NCBI RefSeq assembly: GCF_049651205.1 | Contig: NZ_JBASBR010000014.1 | Span: 1 to 64,000 of the forward strand | Direction of reading: 5' to 3' | Length of the DNA stretch: 64,000 bases | From: Castellaniella sp049651205 | Lineage (GTDB): Bacteria > Pseudomonadota > Gammaproteobacteria > Burkholderiales > Burkholderiaceae_B | Shown here: piece by piece, positions 1 through 8,184 of the stretch | Position numbering within the stretch: position 1 is the stretch's first letter | How the letters are laid out: each line of letters begins with the position of its first letter | The notes under the pieces: model-generated | Seen by the model: only the letters and a program-made list of their open reading frames with translations | Databases searched by the model: none | What the model was told of the DNA's origin: nothing | Translations under genes and position numbers: made by a program

Positions 1-63
1 GCCGAAACCGGCGCCTCGCCCTTTTACCCCCGCACAACCATCGAGACCATTGCCTTCAAATGA
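1..63 (+). CDS. C-terminal end of an unidentified protein (partial)
   Basis: An open frame enters from the left edge and stops at the TGA ending at 63, leaving the last 20 residues of a protein (ending IETIAFK). The tail is too short to assign to a family. It is convergent with the Lrp-type regulator, whose stop lies about 50 bp away. The existence of a gene end here is an inference from the frame and the spacing alone. Confidence 0.4.
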   Translation, partial: AETGASPFYPRTTIETIAFK

Positions 64-111
64 CTGCGCTTCGGCTTGCCAAACCACTGGTTTTACCCTG
101 TGTTGTCGGGG

Positions 112-657
112 TTAACCCTGACTGCCCGGCGGCGAAGAGACCGAACTATAGCACGCTTTTTTTGTTGTGCGCAAACTGCGTACCGGAAGCTCTGTGGTTT
201 CTTTGATGGACTGCAGGGCAAAGCTGCTGCGGATGTCTACCACGGAGGGATGGCGCATCAGGGTATCCATGGCAAAACGGGAGAAAGCGGCAAGGTCTTC
301 GACCTGGACACGCAGCAGATAATCCATATCGCCGGACATGGCGTAACACTGGATGACCTCGGGCCAACCCTGAACATCCTGGGCGAAGCCGGTGATGCCC
401 TGGTGCTCGGCACGAGAAGATTTATCCAGCCTTACCGAGATATAGGCAAGCAAACCCAAACCAAGTTTCTCGGGACTGGCCAGTGCCACATAGCGTTGGA
501 TGTAGCCGTGGTCTTCGAGGCGCTTGACGCGACGCAGACAGGGGCTGGGGGAAAGCGCCACCCGCTGGGCGAGCTCTTGATTGCTGATGCGGCCATCTTG
601 CTGCAGATGCATCAGGATAAGTTGATCGGTCTGGTCGAGATCCTCGGCAGGCGTCAT
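112..657 (-). CDS. Lrp/AsnC family transcriptional regulator
   Basis: This is a 181-residue DNA-binding regulator of the feast/famine (Lrp/AsnC) family, which usually senses amino acids or related small molecules. An N-terminal winged helix-turn-helix covers about residues 5-60, with the typical 'LDQTDQLIL...GRISNQELA...SPCLRRVKRLE' pattern. An RAM ligand-binding domain follows to about residue 150. The tail after it is roughly 25 residues longer than in most family members. The ATG at 657 is chosen because the helix-turn-helix starts just after it; the longer frame upstream begins at a TTG. It is divergent from the gate-domain membrane protein starting at 819, which it may control (inference from position). 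Confidence 0.9.
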   Translation of the reverse strand: MTPAEDLDQTDQLILMHLQQDGRISNQELAQRVALSPSPCLRRVKRLEDHGYIQRYVALASPEKLGLGLLAYISVRLDKSSRAEHQGITGFAQDVQGWPEVIQCYAMSGDMDYLLRVQVEDLAAFSRFAMDTLMRHPSVVDIRSSFALQSIKETTELPVRSLRTTKKACYSSVSSPPGSQG

Positions 658-818
658 GTAAAACCTATTTTGATAGAACAGCAATAAACGTTCAGGATAA
701 GGTGGCCTGCCAGCGCTGGCAATCCGTAACCACCCCAGCAGGGGTATTGAGCCTGCGCTTCTGGTGTACAGTCGCCCACATCGGCGCCTTGCGCCACTCT
801 GGGCCTGCCTCCATTGTC

Positions 819-1799
819 ATGAACGTCCTTCTTTATCTGAACACTATCCGGCAACGCAGCACACGCATGTTTATGACCATTGCGCGCATCATGGTGCCCG
901 TGATGGTGATTGTCTACGCGGCCGACCGCATGGGCCTGGTGCAGCAGGTGGGCGAGTTTCTGGCACCCGCCATGGCATTTCTGGGGCTTCCGCCGCAAGC
1001 CGGGCTGATCTGGGCCACAACCGTCATTACCAATATCTACGGCGGCATGGCTTCGATGGCCGCACTGTCGGACACCCTCGACATGAACGTAGCCCAGATC
1101 AGTGCACTGGGTGCCATGATGCTGTTTGCGCATAATGTACCCACAGAACAGTCGGTGGTGCGTCGTGCCGGCGCAAGCGCCTGGATAACCGGTACGCTGC
1201 GCATTGTCGTGGGCATTGTGTATGGTGCAGCCGTTACCTGGACGTGCCAGGCGGCCGGCTGGCTTCAGGATCCGGTGTCGTTTGCCTGGATGGGGCAGGA
1301 TACAGGGCTTACCCAGGGCCCGCCCGATGTCCTGACCTGGCTGCTTTCCACGGTGCAATCCCTGCTGCTGGTGCTGCTGGTCATCATCGGCATGGTGATT
1401 TTGCTGGATCTGCTGGAGCGGCTGAAGATCACGCGCCTGATTACACGCGCGCTGACTCCGGTTCTGAAGCTCTCAGGCTTGGAAGAACGTGCTGCACCGC
1501 TGACCACCGTAGGAGTTTTGCTGGGCTTGGCCTATGGGGGAGCGTTGATCATCGATGCCGCCGAACGTGAGAACTTTAGTGCGCGCACGCGCCTGCTGGC
1601 ACTCTCGTGGCTGTCCTTGTGTCACGCCCTGATAGAAGACACGCTGCTTATTATGGCACTGGGGGCCAATGTGTGGGTGATTTTGGTGCTGCGCGGCCTG
1701 CTGACGCTGATGGTACTGGCCGCACTGGCTGCCCTGACACAACCACACACCCGGTGGGGCCAATACCTGGCCAGAAAAGACGGTATCAGGCCTGCTTGA
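819..1799 (+). CDS. Nucleoside-recognition (Gate) domain membrane protein, SpmA/YjiH-like
   Basis: A 326-residue polytopic inner-membrane protein with two Gate (nucleoside recognition) halves, about residues 10-130 and 200-310, separated by a hydrophobic linker. Gate proteins are thought to be transporters or gates for nucleosides or other small solutes, but few have a known substrate. The ATG at 819 is preferred because the first membrane segment begins soon after it; the frame is open upstream from a non-ATG codon. It is divergent from an Lrp-type regulator 161 bp away, suggesting a regulator-transporter pair. Its 3' end overlaps the 3' end of msrA by 14 bp. Confidence 0.8.
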   Translation: MNVLLYLNTIRQRSTRMFMTIARIMVPVMVIVYAADRMGLVQQVGEFLAPAMAFLGLPPQAGLIWATTVITNIYGGMASMAALSDTLDMNVAQISALGAMMLFAHNVPTEQSVVRRAGASAWITGTLRIVVGIVYGAAVTWTCQAAGWLQDPVSFAWMGQDTGLTQGPPDVLTWLLSTVQSLLLVLLVIIGMVILLDLLERLKITRLITRALTPVLKLSGLEERAAPLTTVGVLLGLAYGGALIIDAAERENFSARTRLLALSWLSLCHALIEDTLLIMALGANVWVILVLRGLLTLMVLAALAALTQPHTRWGQYLARKDGIRPA

Positions 1800-2313
1800 G
1801 CAGGTTGGCGTAGCGCTGCCTGAACTTCGCCATCTTGGGCGCAATCACCACCTGGCAATAGCCTTGCTCGGGGTGCTGCTGATAATACTGCTGATGGTAG
1901 GACTCGGCAGGCCAAAACGGCTGCGCCGCACGAAGCTGCGTACACACCGGATCTGACAGAAGGGCCTGGACTTCCGCCATCACTGCCTTAGCCTCTGCGT
2001 GCTGGGCGTCGTCCTGGTAAAAAACGACCGAGGCATATTGAGGTCCGACATCATGGCCTTGCCGATTGGGTGTGGTGGGATCGTGGGTGCCAAAAAAGAC
2101 TTCCAGCAAGGTGCGATAGCTGATGCGGGCAGGATCGAACTGAATCTGGTTGACCTCGATGTGACCGGTATCCTGCTGACAAACCTGCTGGTAGGTGGGA
2201 GAAGGCACGCTGCCGCCACAATAGCCGGGCAGTACATCCAGCACACCATCCAGGGCACGGAACACGGGCTCTTGGCACCAGAAGCAGCCGCCACCAAAAA
2301 TTGCCTGTTGCAT
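1786..2313 (-). CDS. msrA: Peptide-methionine (S)-S-oxide reductase MsrA
   Basis: This cytosolic enzyme reduces the S form of methionine sulfoxide in proteins and repairs oxidative damage. The 175-residue protein carries the MsrA signature GCFWC near the N terminus, with catalytic Cys10 and Cys13 close by. A later cysteine near the C terminus (EQGYCQV) fits the recycling cysteine. The ATG at 2313 starts right before the conserved region; the longer open frame upstream lies over the cytochrome gene and is not used. The cytochrome c gene ends 13 bp upstream, so the two are probably co-transcribed. The 3' end overlaps the convergent gate-protein gene by 14 bp. Confidence 0.95.
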   Translation of the reverse strand: MQQAIFGGGCFWCQEPVFRALDGVLDVLPGYCGGSVPSPTYQQVCQQDTGHIEVNQIQFDPARISYRTLLEVFFGTHDPTTPNRQGHDVGPQYASVVFYQDDAQHAEAKAVMAEVQALLSDPVCTQLRAAQPFWPAESYHQQYYQQHPEQGYCQVVIAPKMAKFRQRYANLLKQA

Positions 2314-2326
2314 AAGAAACTCCTGA

Positions 2327-2695
2327 TCAATGAGGCGCCGTGTTTGCCAACGACAGAATCCAGCGAGCCAGCCGGATGGCATCGGTTTTGGACACCCGGG
2401 TTTGTGCCGGCATGGGAATGGCACCCCACTGGCCTCTGCTGCCCTGGCGGATTTGCTGCGCCAGATAGGGTGCGGCATCCACACGGCCCTGAAAACGCTG
2501 GGCAATGGCTGTAAAGGGCGGCCCCACGCGGCGGGCATCGACTTGATGGCATCCCAGACATTGCCGCTGGGCAGCCAGTGCCCGGCCTGCGGGAACATCC
2601 GCCCAGGCGGACGACCCCCAGGGAAAGAGGCCCAGGGCCAATAACAGCAGCATTTGCCGCATCCCGAGATGTGTTTGCGCCACCCGCACTGCCAT
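2327..2695 (-). CDS. Small c-type cytochrome (class I)
   Basis: A 122-residue exported electron carrier. Residues 1-32 look like a signal peptide (positive start, Leu-rich core, AWA-D cleavage region). The haem-binding motif CLGCH lies at residues 46-50. The distal methionine is probably M95 in GAIPMPAQ, which resembles cytochrome c551/c552 proteins. The ATG at 2695 is used; a TTG codon lies directly before it. An internal start at Met12 would shorten the signal peptide but is also possible. It lies upstream of msrA on the same strand, so a shared redox or stress role is possible. It is divergent from lgt. Confidence 0.85.
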   Translation of the reverse strand: MAVRVAQTHLGMRQMLLLLALGLFPWGSSAWADVPAGRALAAQRQCLGCHQVDARRVGPPFTAIAQRFQGRVDAAPYLAQQIRQGSRGQWGAIPMPAQTRVSKTDAIRLARWILSLANTAPH

Positions 2696-2766
2696 CAAAG
2701 CGATCCTCTGGTTAAACCTGCGTTACGGTTATTATCCATGATTGTGTTTCCTCGGGGTGCCTGTCC

Positions 2767-3549
2767 ATGCCTTTCCCTCATATCAACCCGATTGCCCTGC
2801 AATTAGGGCCCGTGGCCATCCATTGGTATGGCCTGATGTATCTGGCCGGATTTGCCCTGGCCTGGTTGTTGGGGCGTTGGCGTATCCAGCATCATCCGGG
2901 TGAGCTCAATTTGCGGGATCTCGAAGACATTATTTTCTACGGCGTGCTGGGCGTGGTGCTGGGCGGGCGCCTCGGTTATGTGGTGTTTTACAAATTTGAC
3001 GACTACCTGGCCCACCCCTTGTCAATCTTTTATGTCTGGCAAGGCGGCATGTCGTTTCACGGCGGCTTGCTGGGCGTGATTGTGGCCATGCTGATTTTTG
3101 CCCGTAAGCGTGGCCAGCCGCTATTGGCCATTGGCGACTTCATTGCGCCGCTGATTCCGCTGGGCCTGGCCGCCGGCCGCCTGGGCAATTTCATTAACGG
3201 CGAACTATGGGGCCGGCCAACCGACCTGCCCTGGGGCATGGTGTTCCCGGGTTCCGGGGATGGGATCGCCCGCCATCCTTCGCAACTGTACGAAATGGGC
3301 CTGGAAGGCTTTGCCCTGTTTGCGCTGGTGTGGTGGTTTGCCCGCAAGCCTCGCCCCATGGGCCAGATCAGTGCCGTGTTTTTGATGGGCTACGGCACGT
3401 TTCGGTTTCTGGTGGAATTCACCCGGGAACCCGACGCGTTTCTGGGGCTGCTGATGGGGGGCTTGTCCATGGGACAGATTTTGTCTGTCCCGATGGTGCT
3501 TATTGGTCTTTGGCTTTTTTTACGGGCCGCAAAAGAATCGTCCCGCTGA
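2767..3549 (+). CDS. lgt: Prolipoprotein diacylglyceryl transferase Lgt
   Basis: Lgt is the integral inner-membrane enzyme that transfers diacylglycerol from phosphatidylglycerol to the lipobox cysteine of prolipoproteins, the first step of lipoprotein maturation. The 260-residue protein has about seven membrane segments and the Lgt signatures FHGGLLGV (about residue 98) and GRLGNFINGELWGR (about residue 138). Lipoproteins such as Pal in this window would be clients. The last 50 bp overlap, in antisense, the 3' end of the SIMPL-domain gene, with both reading frames intact. Confidence 0.97.
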   Translation: MPFPHINPIALQLGPVAIHWYGLMYLAGFALAWLLGRWRIQHHPGELNLRDLEDIIFYGVLGVVLGGRLGYVVFYKFDDYLAHPLSIFYVWQGGMSFHGGLLGVIVAMLIFARKRGQPLLAIGDFIAPLIPLGLAAGRLGNFINGELWGRPTDLPWGMVFPGSGDGIARHPSQLYEMGLEGFALFALVWWFARKPRPMGQISAVFLMGYGTFRFLVEFTREPDAFLGLLMGGLSMGQILSVPMVLIGLWLFLRAAKESSR

Positions 3550-4258
3550 CCGACACCGTAAGGGTTTGCTGGCCGCCCTCGATGGGCGCAGCCACCTTGT
3601 CGGCTGACATCATTGCCATCATCATGCGCGGCGCGGGGGAAGGCGGCATTTCGCCACTGCCGCCGACGTCGATGGTAGACAGGCGATAAGAATCAAACCC
3701 CAGGGCTTCTGTAAGCGCCTGCGCCCTGGCGCGAAACGCCTTGACGGCCTGAGCAGTGAGCGCCTGTTCTTGGGCCAGACGGCGCTCGCGCGAAACTGAG
3801 AAATCCATGCCGGAAATCGGCATATCCCCGGACAACTGCCCAGCCAGTTTGGAGGCAGCAGAAAAATCTTGTGATGTCAGGATGATTTCGGCGCGCCCAC
3901 GCCATTCGGAGATCTGGCCATCCCGGTTGGTGGTGGGCCAGATACGATAGTTGCCGCTGTGGACTTCGATGCCCTCGTGGCCCTTGGCCTGTTTCATCAC
4001 CGTATCCAGCCGCTGGTTAAGCTGCTCGGAGACCTTGGCTTGGCTATCGGCGGAAAGCTCTGCCGCCAGAGTAACCTGAACCGTATCCTGGGAGACATCG
4101 GCACTGGCTTGCGCTGACAGCGTGGCCGTCGGGCCGTGAGGACCACTCCACTTGGCTTGGTGGTGGGGTGCGGCAGATGCCAGAGAACCATAGGCGGCCA
4201 GCCCTAGAGCCATGGTGCCAACAAGGGCAAAACGGGATAAGGAAATGGATGGTGTCAT
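3500..4258 (-). CDS. SIMPL domain (DUF541) periplasmic protein
   Basis: A 252-residue exported protein with an N-terminal signal peptide (about residues 1-28, ending ASA-A) followed by one SIMPL/DUF541 domain (for example ATLSAQASADVSQDTVQVTL and AEIILTSQDF). Family members such as E. coli YggE are periplasmic or envelope-associated and linked to oxidative stress, but their biochemistry is unclear. The ATG at 4258 is chosen because the signal peptide follows directly; the frame is open upstream without a signal-like sequence. The 3' end overlaps lgt by 50 bp. Confidence 0.85.
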   Translation of the reverse strand: MTPSISLSRFALVGTMALGLAAYGSLASAAPHHQAKWSGPHGPTATLSAQASADVSQDTVQVTLAAELSADSQAKVSEQLNQRLDTVMKQAKGHEGIEVHSGNYRIWPTTNRDGQISEWRGRAEIILTSQDFSAASKLAGQLSGDMPISGMDFSVSRERRLAQEQALTAQAVKAFRARAQALTEALGFDSYRLSTIDVGGSGEMPPSPAPRMMMAMMSADKVAAPIEGGQQTLTVSVSGTILLRPVKKAKDQ

Positions 4259-4325
4259 GAATACCTCTGTGAATACCGCCATCTGACTGGCGGCCAATAC
4301 CGCAGGATACCCGGAGAGGCCAGAC

Positions 4326-4355
4326 AAACAAAAGCCCACCGTGTTACCACGGTGG
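4326..4355 (-). terminator. Rho-independent terminator after 6S RNA
   Basis: An 8-bp GC-rich stem (4336-4343 with 4348-4355) and a 4-nt loop are followed on the minus strand by a T-rich tail. It sits just downstream of the 6S RNA and before the SIMPL gene. Confidence 0.75.
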
Positions 4356-4363
4356 ACCATTTG

Positions 4364-4548
4364 TAAACGCCCCGCTTGTGCCGTCTAGGCCGGCATCCCG
4401 GAACCTGAGGTTCACGGTGGTCGCCATCAGTCAGGCTTTGGGCTATCCAGTGAAGGTAGCTCTCCCATCTGTCAATCCGGCAACCGATGCCAATTAGCAT
4501 TGGTTCAAGGAATGTATGGCCAAGTCACGTACACGGCAGGGACTTAGA
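4364..4548 (-). ncRNA. ssrS: 6S RNA (approximate ends)
   Basis: 6S RNA binds the sigma-70 RNA polymerase holoenzyme and modulates transcription in stationary phase. This gap directly follows zapA, the usual location of ssrS in proteobacteria. The minus strand contains the family's 3' half: a CACC-GTGAACC...GGTTC hairpin followed by GGATGCCGGCC and ACGGCAC. Arms that can close the long rod are present: TGCCGT (4533-4538) with ACGGCA (4379-4384), and TTGGCC (4518-4523) with GGCC (4388-4391). The 5' and 3' ends are estimates from this pairing and from the terminator at 4326-4355. Confidence 0.75.
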
Positions 4549-4586
4549 AGTTTGGATGCGCAAGAAAATGGCATCCGAAAATCTGC

Positions 4587-4889
4587 TTAAGCGGCATCCC
4601 CGAGAATTTCATCAAGCATGCCGTTCATGCCGTCAATTTTACTCCTGAAATCACCCAAGGCAAGTTGACTGAGCGGACCGTCGGGTGCGCGCAGGGTAAG
4701 GAGCTCGTTGGCGATCTGGATGGCAGCCATAACGGCGATGCGTTCGTTGCTGACCACCTTGCCCGAACCCTTGATGGCGAGCATCCTTTGGTCGACCTGT
4801 CTGACGGCCGCCAGCAAGGCGTCTTTTTCTTGAGGGGGGCAGGCCAGCGAATAATCGCGACCCAGGATGGAAACATCTACGCGTTCCAT
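4587..4889 (-). CDS. zapA: Cell division protein ZapA
   Basis: ZapA binds FtsZ and promotes Z-ring bundling at midcell. The 100-residue protein has the usual layout: an N-terminal globular part (about 1-45, with V-x-I-L-G-R-x-Y) and a C-terminal coiled-coil helix (about 50-95). It lies 2 bp downstream of a second small coiled-coil gene and upstream of 6S RNA, a conserved arrangement. Confidence 0.93.
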   Translation of the reverse strand: MERVDVSILGRDYSLACPPQEKDALLAAVRQVDQRMLAIKGSGKVVSNERIAVMAAIQIANELLTLRAPDGPLSQLALGDFRSKIDGMNGMLDEILGDAA

Positions 4890-4891
4890 GG

Positions 4892-5293
4892 TCAGGCCTC
4901 CGCGCCGGGAAGGCGCTCAAGGATCAGTTCGATCTGTTTTTGGGCATCCACAGCCACCGCACTGAGCCGGCCGTAGTCTTCCTGGGTGGCATCCAGACGC
5001 CGTTGCAAGGCATCGGCATGTTGTTGCTGGTCGCGAACCCGGGTTTCGAGGGCACTGCGGGCCTGTTCGGTTTCGGCACGCACGGCCTGAAGCTCGTGAT
5101 CGTGCTGGGCGGCTCGTTGGGACATCTGGGAAAAAGCGTCGCGCTCTTGTGCCTGCTGGGTTTTAAGCGTCTGGCACTCGGCCTCGAGCTGGTGGATGCG
5201 GGCCCGCAGGGTTTGGCGTTCGGCCTGCAGGCCTTGGGCCAGTTGCACAACCTTCTGGATGCGTCGTGACAAGGCGTCTAGATCTTCGAGCAT
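4892..5293 (-). CDS. Coiled-coil protein upstream of zapA (ZapB-like size)
   Basis: A 133-residue, almost entirely helical protein. Residues about 8-115 form a long heptad-rich coiled coil (Leu/Gln/Glu/Ala-rich, e.g. LQAERQTLRARIHQLEAE). It has no signal peptide or membrane segment. The ATG at 5293 follows a Shine-Dalgarno-like AGGA 7 bp upstream; the much longer open frame beyond it runs antisense-like over rppH. Position directly before zapA suggests a cell-division role (inference). The sequence alone does not show orthology to ZapB. Confidence 0.75.
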   Translation of the reverse strand: MLEDLDALSRRIQKVVQLAQGLQAERQTLRARIHQLEAECQTLKTQQAQERDAFSQMSQRAAQHDHELQAVRAETEQARSALETRVRDQQQHADALQRRLDATQEDYGRLSAVAVDAQKQIELILERLPGAEA

Positions 5294-5307
5294 GCGGATA
5301 TCCTGGT

Positions 5308-5886
5308 TCAGGAGGTGGTCTGGGACGAATGCGATCCCGGCACCGCCGGGGAATGGCTGGCCTGTACGGTACCGCGCGACCCGCGATGACGCAAATAGCG
5401 ATTTTCGCGACCCCGGCGAAACAATAAACTGGAGAGCTCGTTGAGCGCCAGGGTGTAGACTTCGCGTTTGAATTCGATGACAGCCTCTAGGGGCACCCAG
5501 TAGGCGTTCCAGCGCCAGGCATCGAATTCGGGCATATCGGTAGCCCGCAAGGAAACATCGGTATCCCGGCCCACCATGCGCAGCAAAAACCAGATTTGCT
5601 TCTGGCCTTTGTAATGGCCGCGGAGTTCGCGGCGAACGTAATGATCGGGCACGGTATACCGCAGCCAGTCTCGTGTACGCCCCAAAATGCGGACATGTTC
5701 TGCACGCAGGCCGGTTTCCTCGTGGAGTTCTCGGTACATCGCCTGCACGGGGGTTTCTCCGTGCTTGATGCCGCCCTGCGGAAACTGCCAAGCGTGCTCT
5801 CGGATGCGTTTGCCCCAGAAAACCTCGTTTTTCTGGTTCACAAGAATGATGCCGACATTGGGGCGGTAGCCTTCGCGATCCAACAT
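5308..5886 (-). CDS. rppH: RNA pyrophosphohydrolase RppH (Nudix)
   Basis: RppH removes pyrophosphate from the 5' end of triphosphorylated RNA and so starts RNA decay. The 192-residue protein has a complete Nudix box at about residues 38-60 (GGIKHGETPVQA...RELHEETGL), the N-terminal YRPNVGIIL and the family-specific W-Q-FPQGG and YWVPL segments. The C-terminal ~25 residues are Ser/Arg-rich and probably disordered. It is divergent from proS with 67 bp between them. Confidence 0.95.
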   Translation of the reverse strand: MLDREGYRPNVGIILVNQKNEVFWGKRIREHAWQFPQGGIKHGETPVQAMYRELHEETGLRAEHVRILGRTRDWLRYTVPDHYVRRELRGHYKGQKQIWFLLRMVGRDTDVSLRATDMPEFDAWRWNAYWVPLEAVIEFKREVYTLALNELSSLLFRRGRENRYLRHRGSRGTVQASHSPAVPGSHSSQTTS

Positions 5887-5953
5887 GGGGCCACCTCGGT
5901 TGTGAATTCAATACAATTACTGTCGATTATACGTACCCAGCGGAATCCCTACC

Positions 5954-7687
5954 ATGTACGCCAGCAAGTACCACCTGAATACACTCAAAGAAGCCCCTGC
6001 CGAAGCCGAGGTTGTTAGCCACCAGCTAATGACACGGGCCGGCATGATCCGCAAGATTGCGGGTGGCATCTACACCTACATGCCTATGGGCCTGAAGGTA
6101 CTGCGCAAAATTGAAAACATCGTCCGCGAAGAAATGAACAACGCCGGTGCCATCGAGCTGCTGATGCCCGTGGTGCAGCCGGCCGAGCTCTGGCAGGAAT
6201 CCGGACGCTGGGAGCAATACGGTGCCGAGCTGCTGCGCATCAAGGATCGCCATCAACGCGACTTTGTGCTGCAACCTACCTCAGAGGAAGTGATCACTGA
6301 CATCGCCCGCAACGAAATACACAGCTGGCGCCAGTTGCCCCTCAACTTCTATCACATCCAGACCAAGTTTCGCGACGAGCGCCGACCGCGATTCGGCCTG
6401 ATGCGCGGGCGCGAATTCACCATGAAGGACGCCTACTCCTTTGATCGCGACGAGCAAGCGGCGCTGGCCAGCTATGACATCATGTACGCGGCCTATCAGC
6501 AGATTTTTTCGCGTCTGGGCCTGAGCTTTCGGGCGGTGGCTGCCGACACGGGCTCGATCGGCGGCTCGCGCAGCCACGAGTTTCAGGTGATTGCCGACAC
6601 AGGAGAAGACCTGATCGTCTACAACCCCGACTCGGATTACGCCGCCAATATAGAACTGGCTGACGCCCCCTGCCTGATTGCCACGCGTGAGGCAGCACAG
6701 CAACCCCTTACGCAACAAGCCACCCCCGAGGCCCCCAAGTGCGAGATTGTGGCTGAACAACTGGGACTGCCACTATCCAAAACGGTAAAGGCCGTGGTGC
6801 TGGCCACAGACCCCGAAAAGGGCCCGGCGCGTTTGTGGTTGCTGCTGATTCGTGGCGACCACGAAACCAACGAGATCAAGGTAGGCAAACTGCCCGGTTT
6901 GAAAGACGGCTATCGTCTGGCAACCGAAGCCGAGATCGACAGCGTGTTTCATTGCACGCCCGGCTATCTGGGCCCGGTGGGCCTGGCAACTGATGCCATC
7001 ACCATCATCGCAGATCGCACCGTGGCCAAGATGGGCGATTTTGTCTGCGGTGCCAACCAGCCGGGTTACCACTACACGGGCGTGAACTGGGGGCGTGATC
7101 TTCCAGAACCACATCTGGTGGCCGATTTGCGCAACGTCGTGGCCGGCGACCCGGATCCCGCAGGTGGCCAGCTGGCCATTCAGCGTGGCATCGAGGTGGG
7201 GCATGTGTTTTTCCTGGGAGACAAATACTCCAAGGCCCTGAATGCCACCTATCTGGGTACTGACGGCAAGCCAGCGGTATTGCAGATGGGCTGTTATGGC
7301 ATCGGCATCAGCCGGATCGCCGCCGCTGCCATCGAGCAAAACCATGATGATCGCGGCATGATCTGGCCCCGGGCGCTGGCTCCCTTCGAAGTGGTGCTGT
7401 GCCCCATTGGTATGGCGAAAAGTGAAACCGTTCGCAACGCTGCGCTCTCGCTGTACCAATCCCTCAAGGACGCAGGCATCGATGTCATCTTGGACGATCG
7501 CGATGTGCGCCCCGGCATCATGTTTGCCGACTGGGAACTCATCGGCGTGCCAGTGCGCGTTACCCTTGGCGATCGCAGCCTGAAGGAAGGCATCGTCGAG
7601 ATCCAGGCACGTCGCGATACCGAGGTGCAAAAGCTGGCGCCCCAGGATGCGGCTGCCCGGGTGATTGAGACGCTGCAATCCCTTTGA
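5954..7687 (+). CDS. proS: Prolyl-tRNA synthetase (ProRS, bacterial type with editing domain)
   Basis: Charges tRNA-Pro in the cytosol. The 577-residue length matches bacterial-type ProRS. Class II motifs are visible: motif 1 and 2 around residues 60-165 (TSEEVIT, FRDE.RPRFGLMRGREF), a YbaK-like editing insertion at about 230-380, and motif 3 around 440-455 (GIGISR). The C-terminal anticodon-binding domain follows (LAPFEVVLCPIG...DRDVRPG). An inverted repeat follows the stop codon. Confidence 0.98.
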   Translation: MYASKYHLNTLKEAPAEAEVVSHQLMTRAGMIRKIAGGIYTYMPMGLKVLRKIENIVREEMNNAGAIELLMPVVQPAELWQESGRWEQYGAELLRIKDRHQRDFVLQPTSEEVITDIARNEIHSWRQLPLNFYHIQTKFRDERRPRFGLMRGREFTMKDAYSFDRDEQAALASYDIMYAAYQQIFSRLGLSFRAVAADTGSIGGSRSHEFQVIADTGEDLIVYNPDSDYAANIELADAPCLIATREAAQQPLTQQATPEAPKCEIVAEQLGLPLSKTVKAVVLATDPEKGPARLWLLLIRGDHETNEIKVGKLPGLKDGYRLATEAEIDSVFHCTPGYLGPVGLATDAITIIADRTVAKMGDFVCGANQPGYHYTGVNWGRDLPEPHLVADLRNVVAGDPDPAGGQLAIQRGIEVGHVFFLGDKYSKALNATYLGTDGKPAVLQMGCYGIGISRIAAAAIEQNHDDRGMIWPRALAPFEVVLCPIGMAKSETVRNAALSLYQSLKDAGIDVILDDRDVRPGIMFADWELIGVPVRVTLGDRSLKEGIVEIQARRDTEVQKLAPQDAAARVIETLQSL

Positions 7688-7698
7688 TGCCTGCCATT

Positions 7699-7736
7699 CA
7701 GGCCACAGACCACCGGCATACGGATTCTGTGGCCTG
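7699..7736. repeat. Inverted repeat between proS and ybgC
   Basis: Perfect 10-bp arms (7699-7708 and 7727-7736, CAGGCCACAG and its complement) flank an 18-nt loop. There is no T tract, so it is at most a weak terminator or an mRNA processing or stability structure. Confidence 0.6.
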
Positions 7737-7756
7737 TCACACGGCTTAACCAAAAA

Positions 7757-8182
7757 ATGACGACAGATTCCAGCAACACTTCCGGCGACCTGACCATTCG
7801 CGTATATTACGAAGACACTGATACAGGTGGCGTGGTGTACTACGCCAACTACCTGAAGTTTTTCGAGCGTGGCCGCACCGAATGGCTGCGGGCGCTCGGG
7901 GTCGATCAACATACACTGGCGGTGCAGGAACAAATGATGTTTGTGGTGAGACATGCGGAGATTGCCTATCGGCAGGCCGCCCACCTCGACGACCAGATCC
8001 GCATCCACACAGACGTCACCGACATCCGGGCCTCGACACTGGTGTTTTCCCAGCAAGCCTGGCGCGGCACCGAACTTCTGTCCACTGCAACCGTCCAAGT
8101 GTGTGTGGTTCACGCCGTCAGCTTCAAACCTATCCGTTTATCTACTTCCCTTCGGGATCTCTTGAACAAGGCCCTTCACTAA
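7757..8182 (+). CDS. ybgC: Acyl-CoA thioesterase YbgC (Tol-Pal associated)
   Basis: A 141-residue single-hotdog thioesterase that hydrolyses acyl-CoA or acyl-ACP thioesters in the cytosol. The YbgC signature is clear at about residues 16-35 (YYEDTDTGGVVYYANYLKFFERGR), including the catalytic Asp of the 4-hydroxybenzoyl-CoA thioesterase type. It is the first gene of the tol-pal cluster, with tolQ starting 3 bp after its stop, as in most proteobacteria. Confidence 0.95.
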   Translation: MTTDSSNTSGDLTIRVYYEDTDTGGVVYYANYLKFFERGRTEWLRALGVDQHTLAVQEQMMFVVRHAEIAYRQAAHLDDQIRIHTDVTDIRASTLVFSQQAWRGTELLSTATVQVCVVHAVSFKPIRLSTSLRDLLNKALH

Positions 8183-8184
8183 CC

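Noticed and set aside
6773..8113. 446-codon minus-strand frame over proS and ybgC
   Set aside because: It is a shadow of proS and ybgC, both with clear family motifs on the plus strand.
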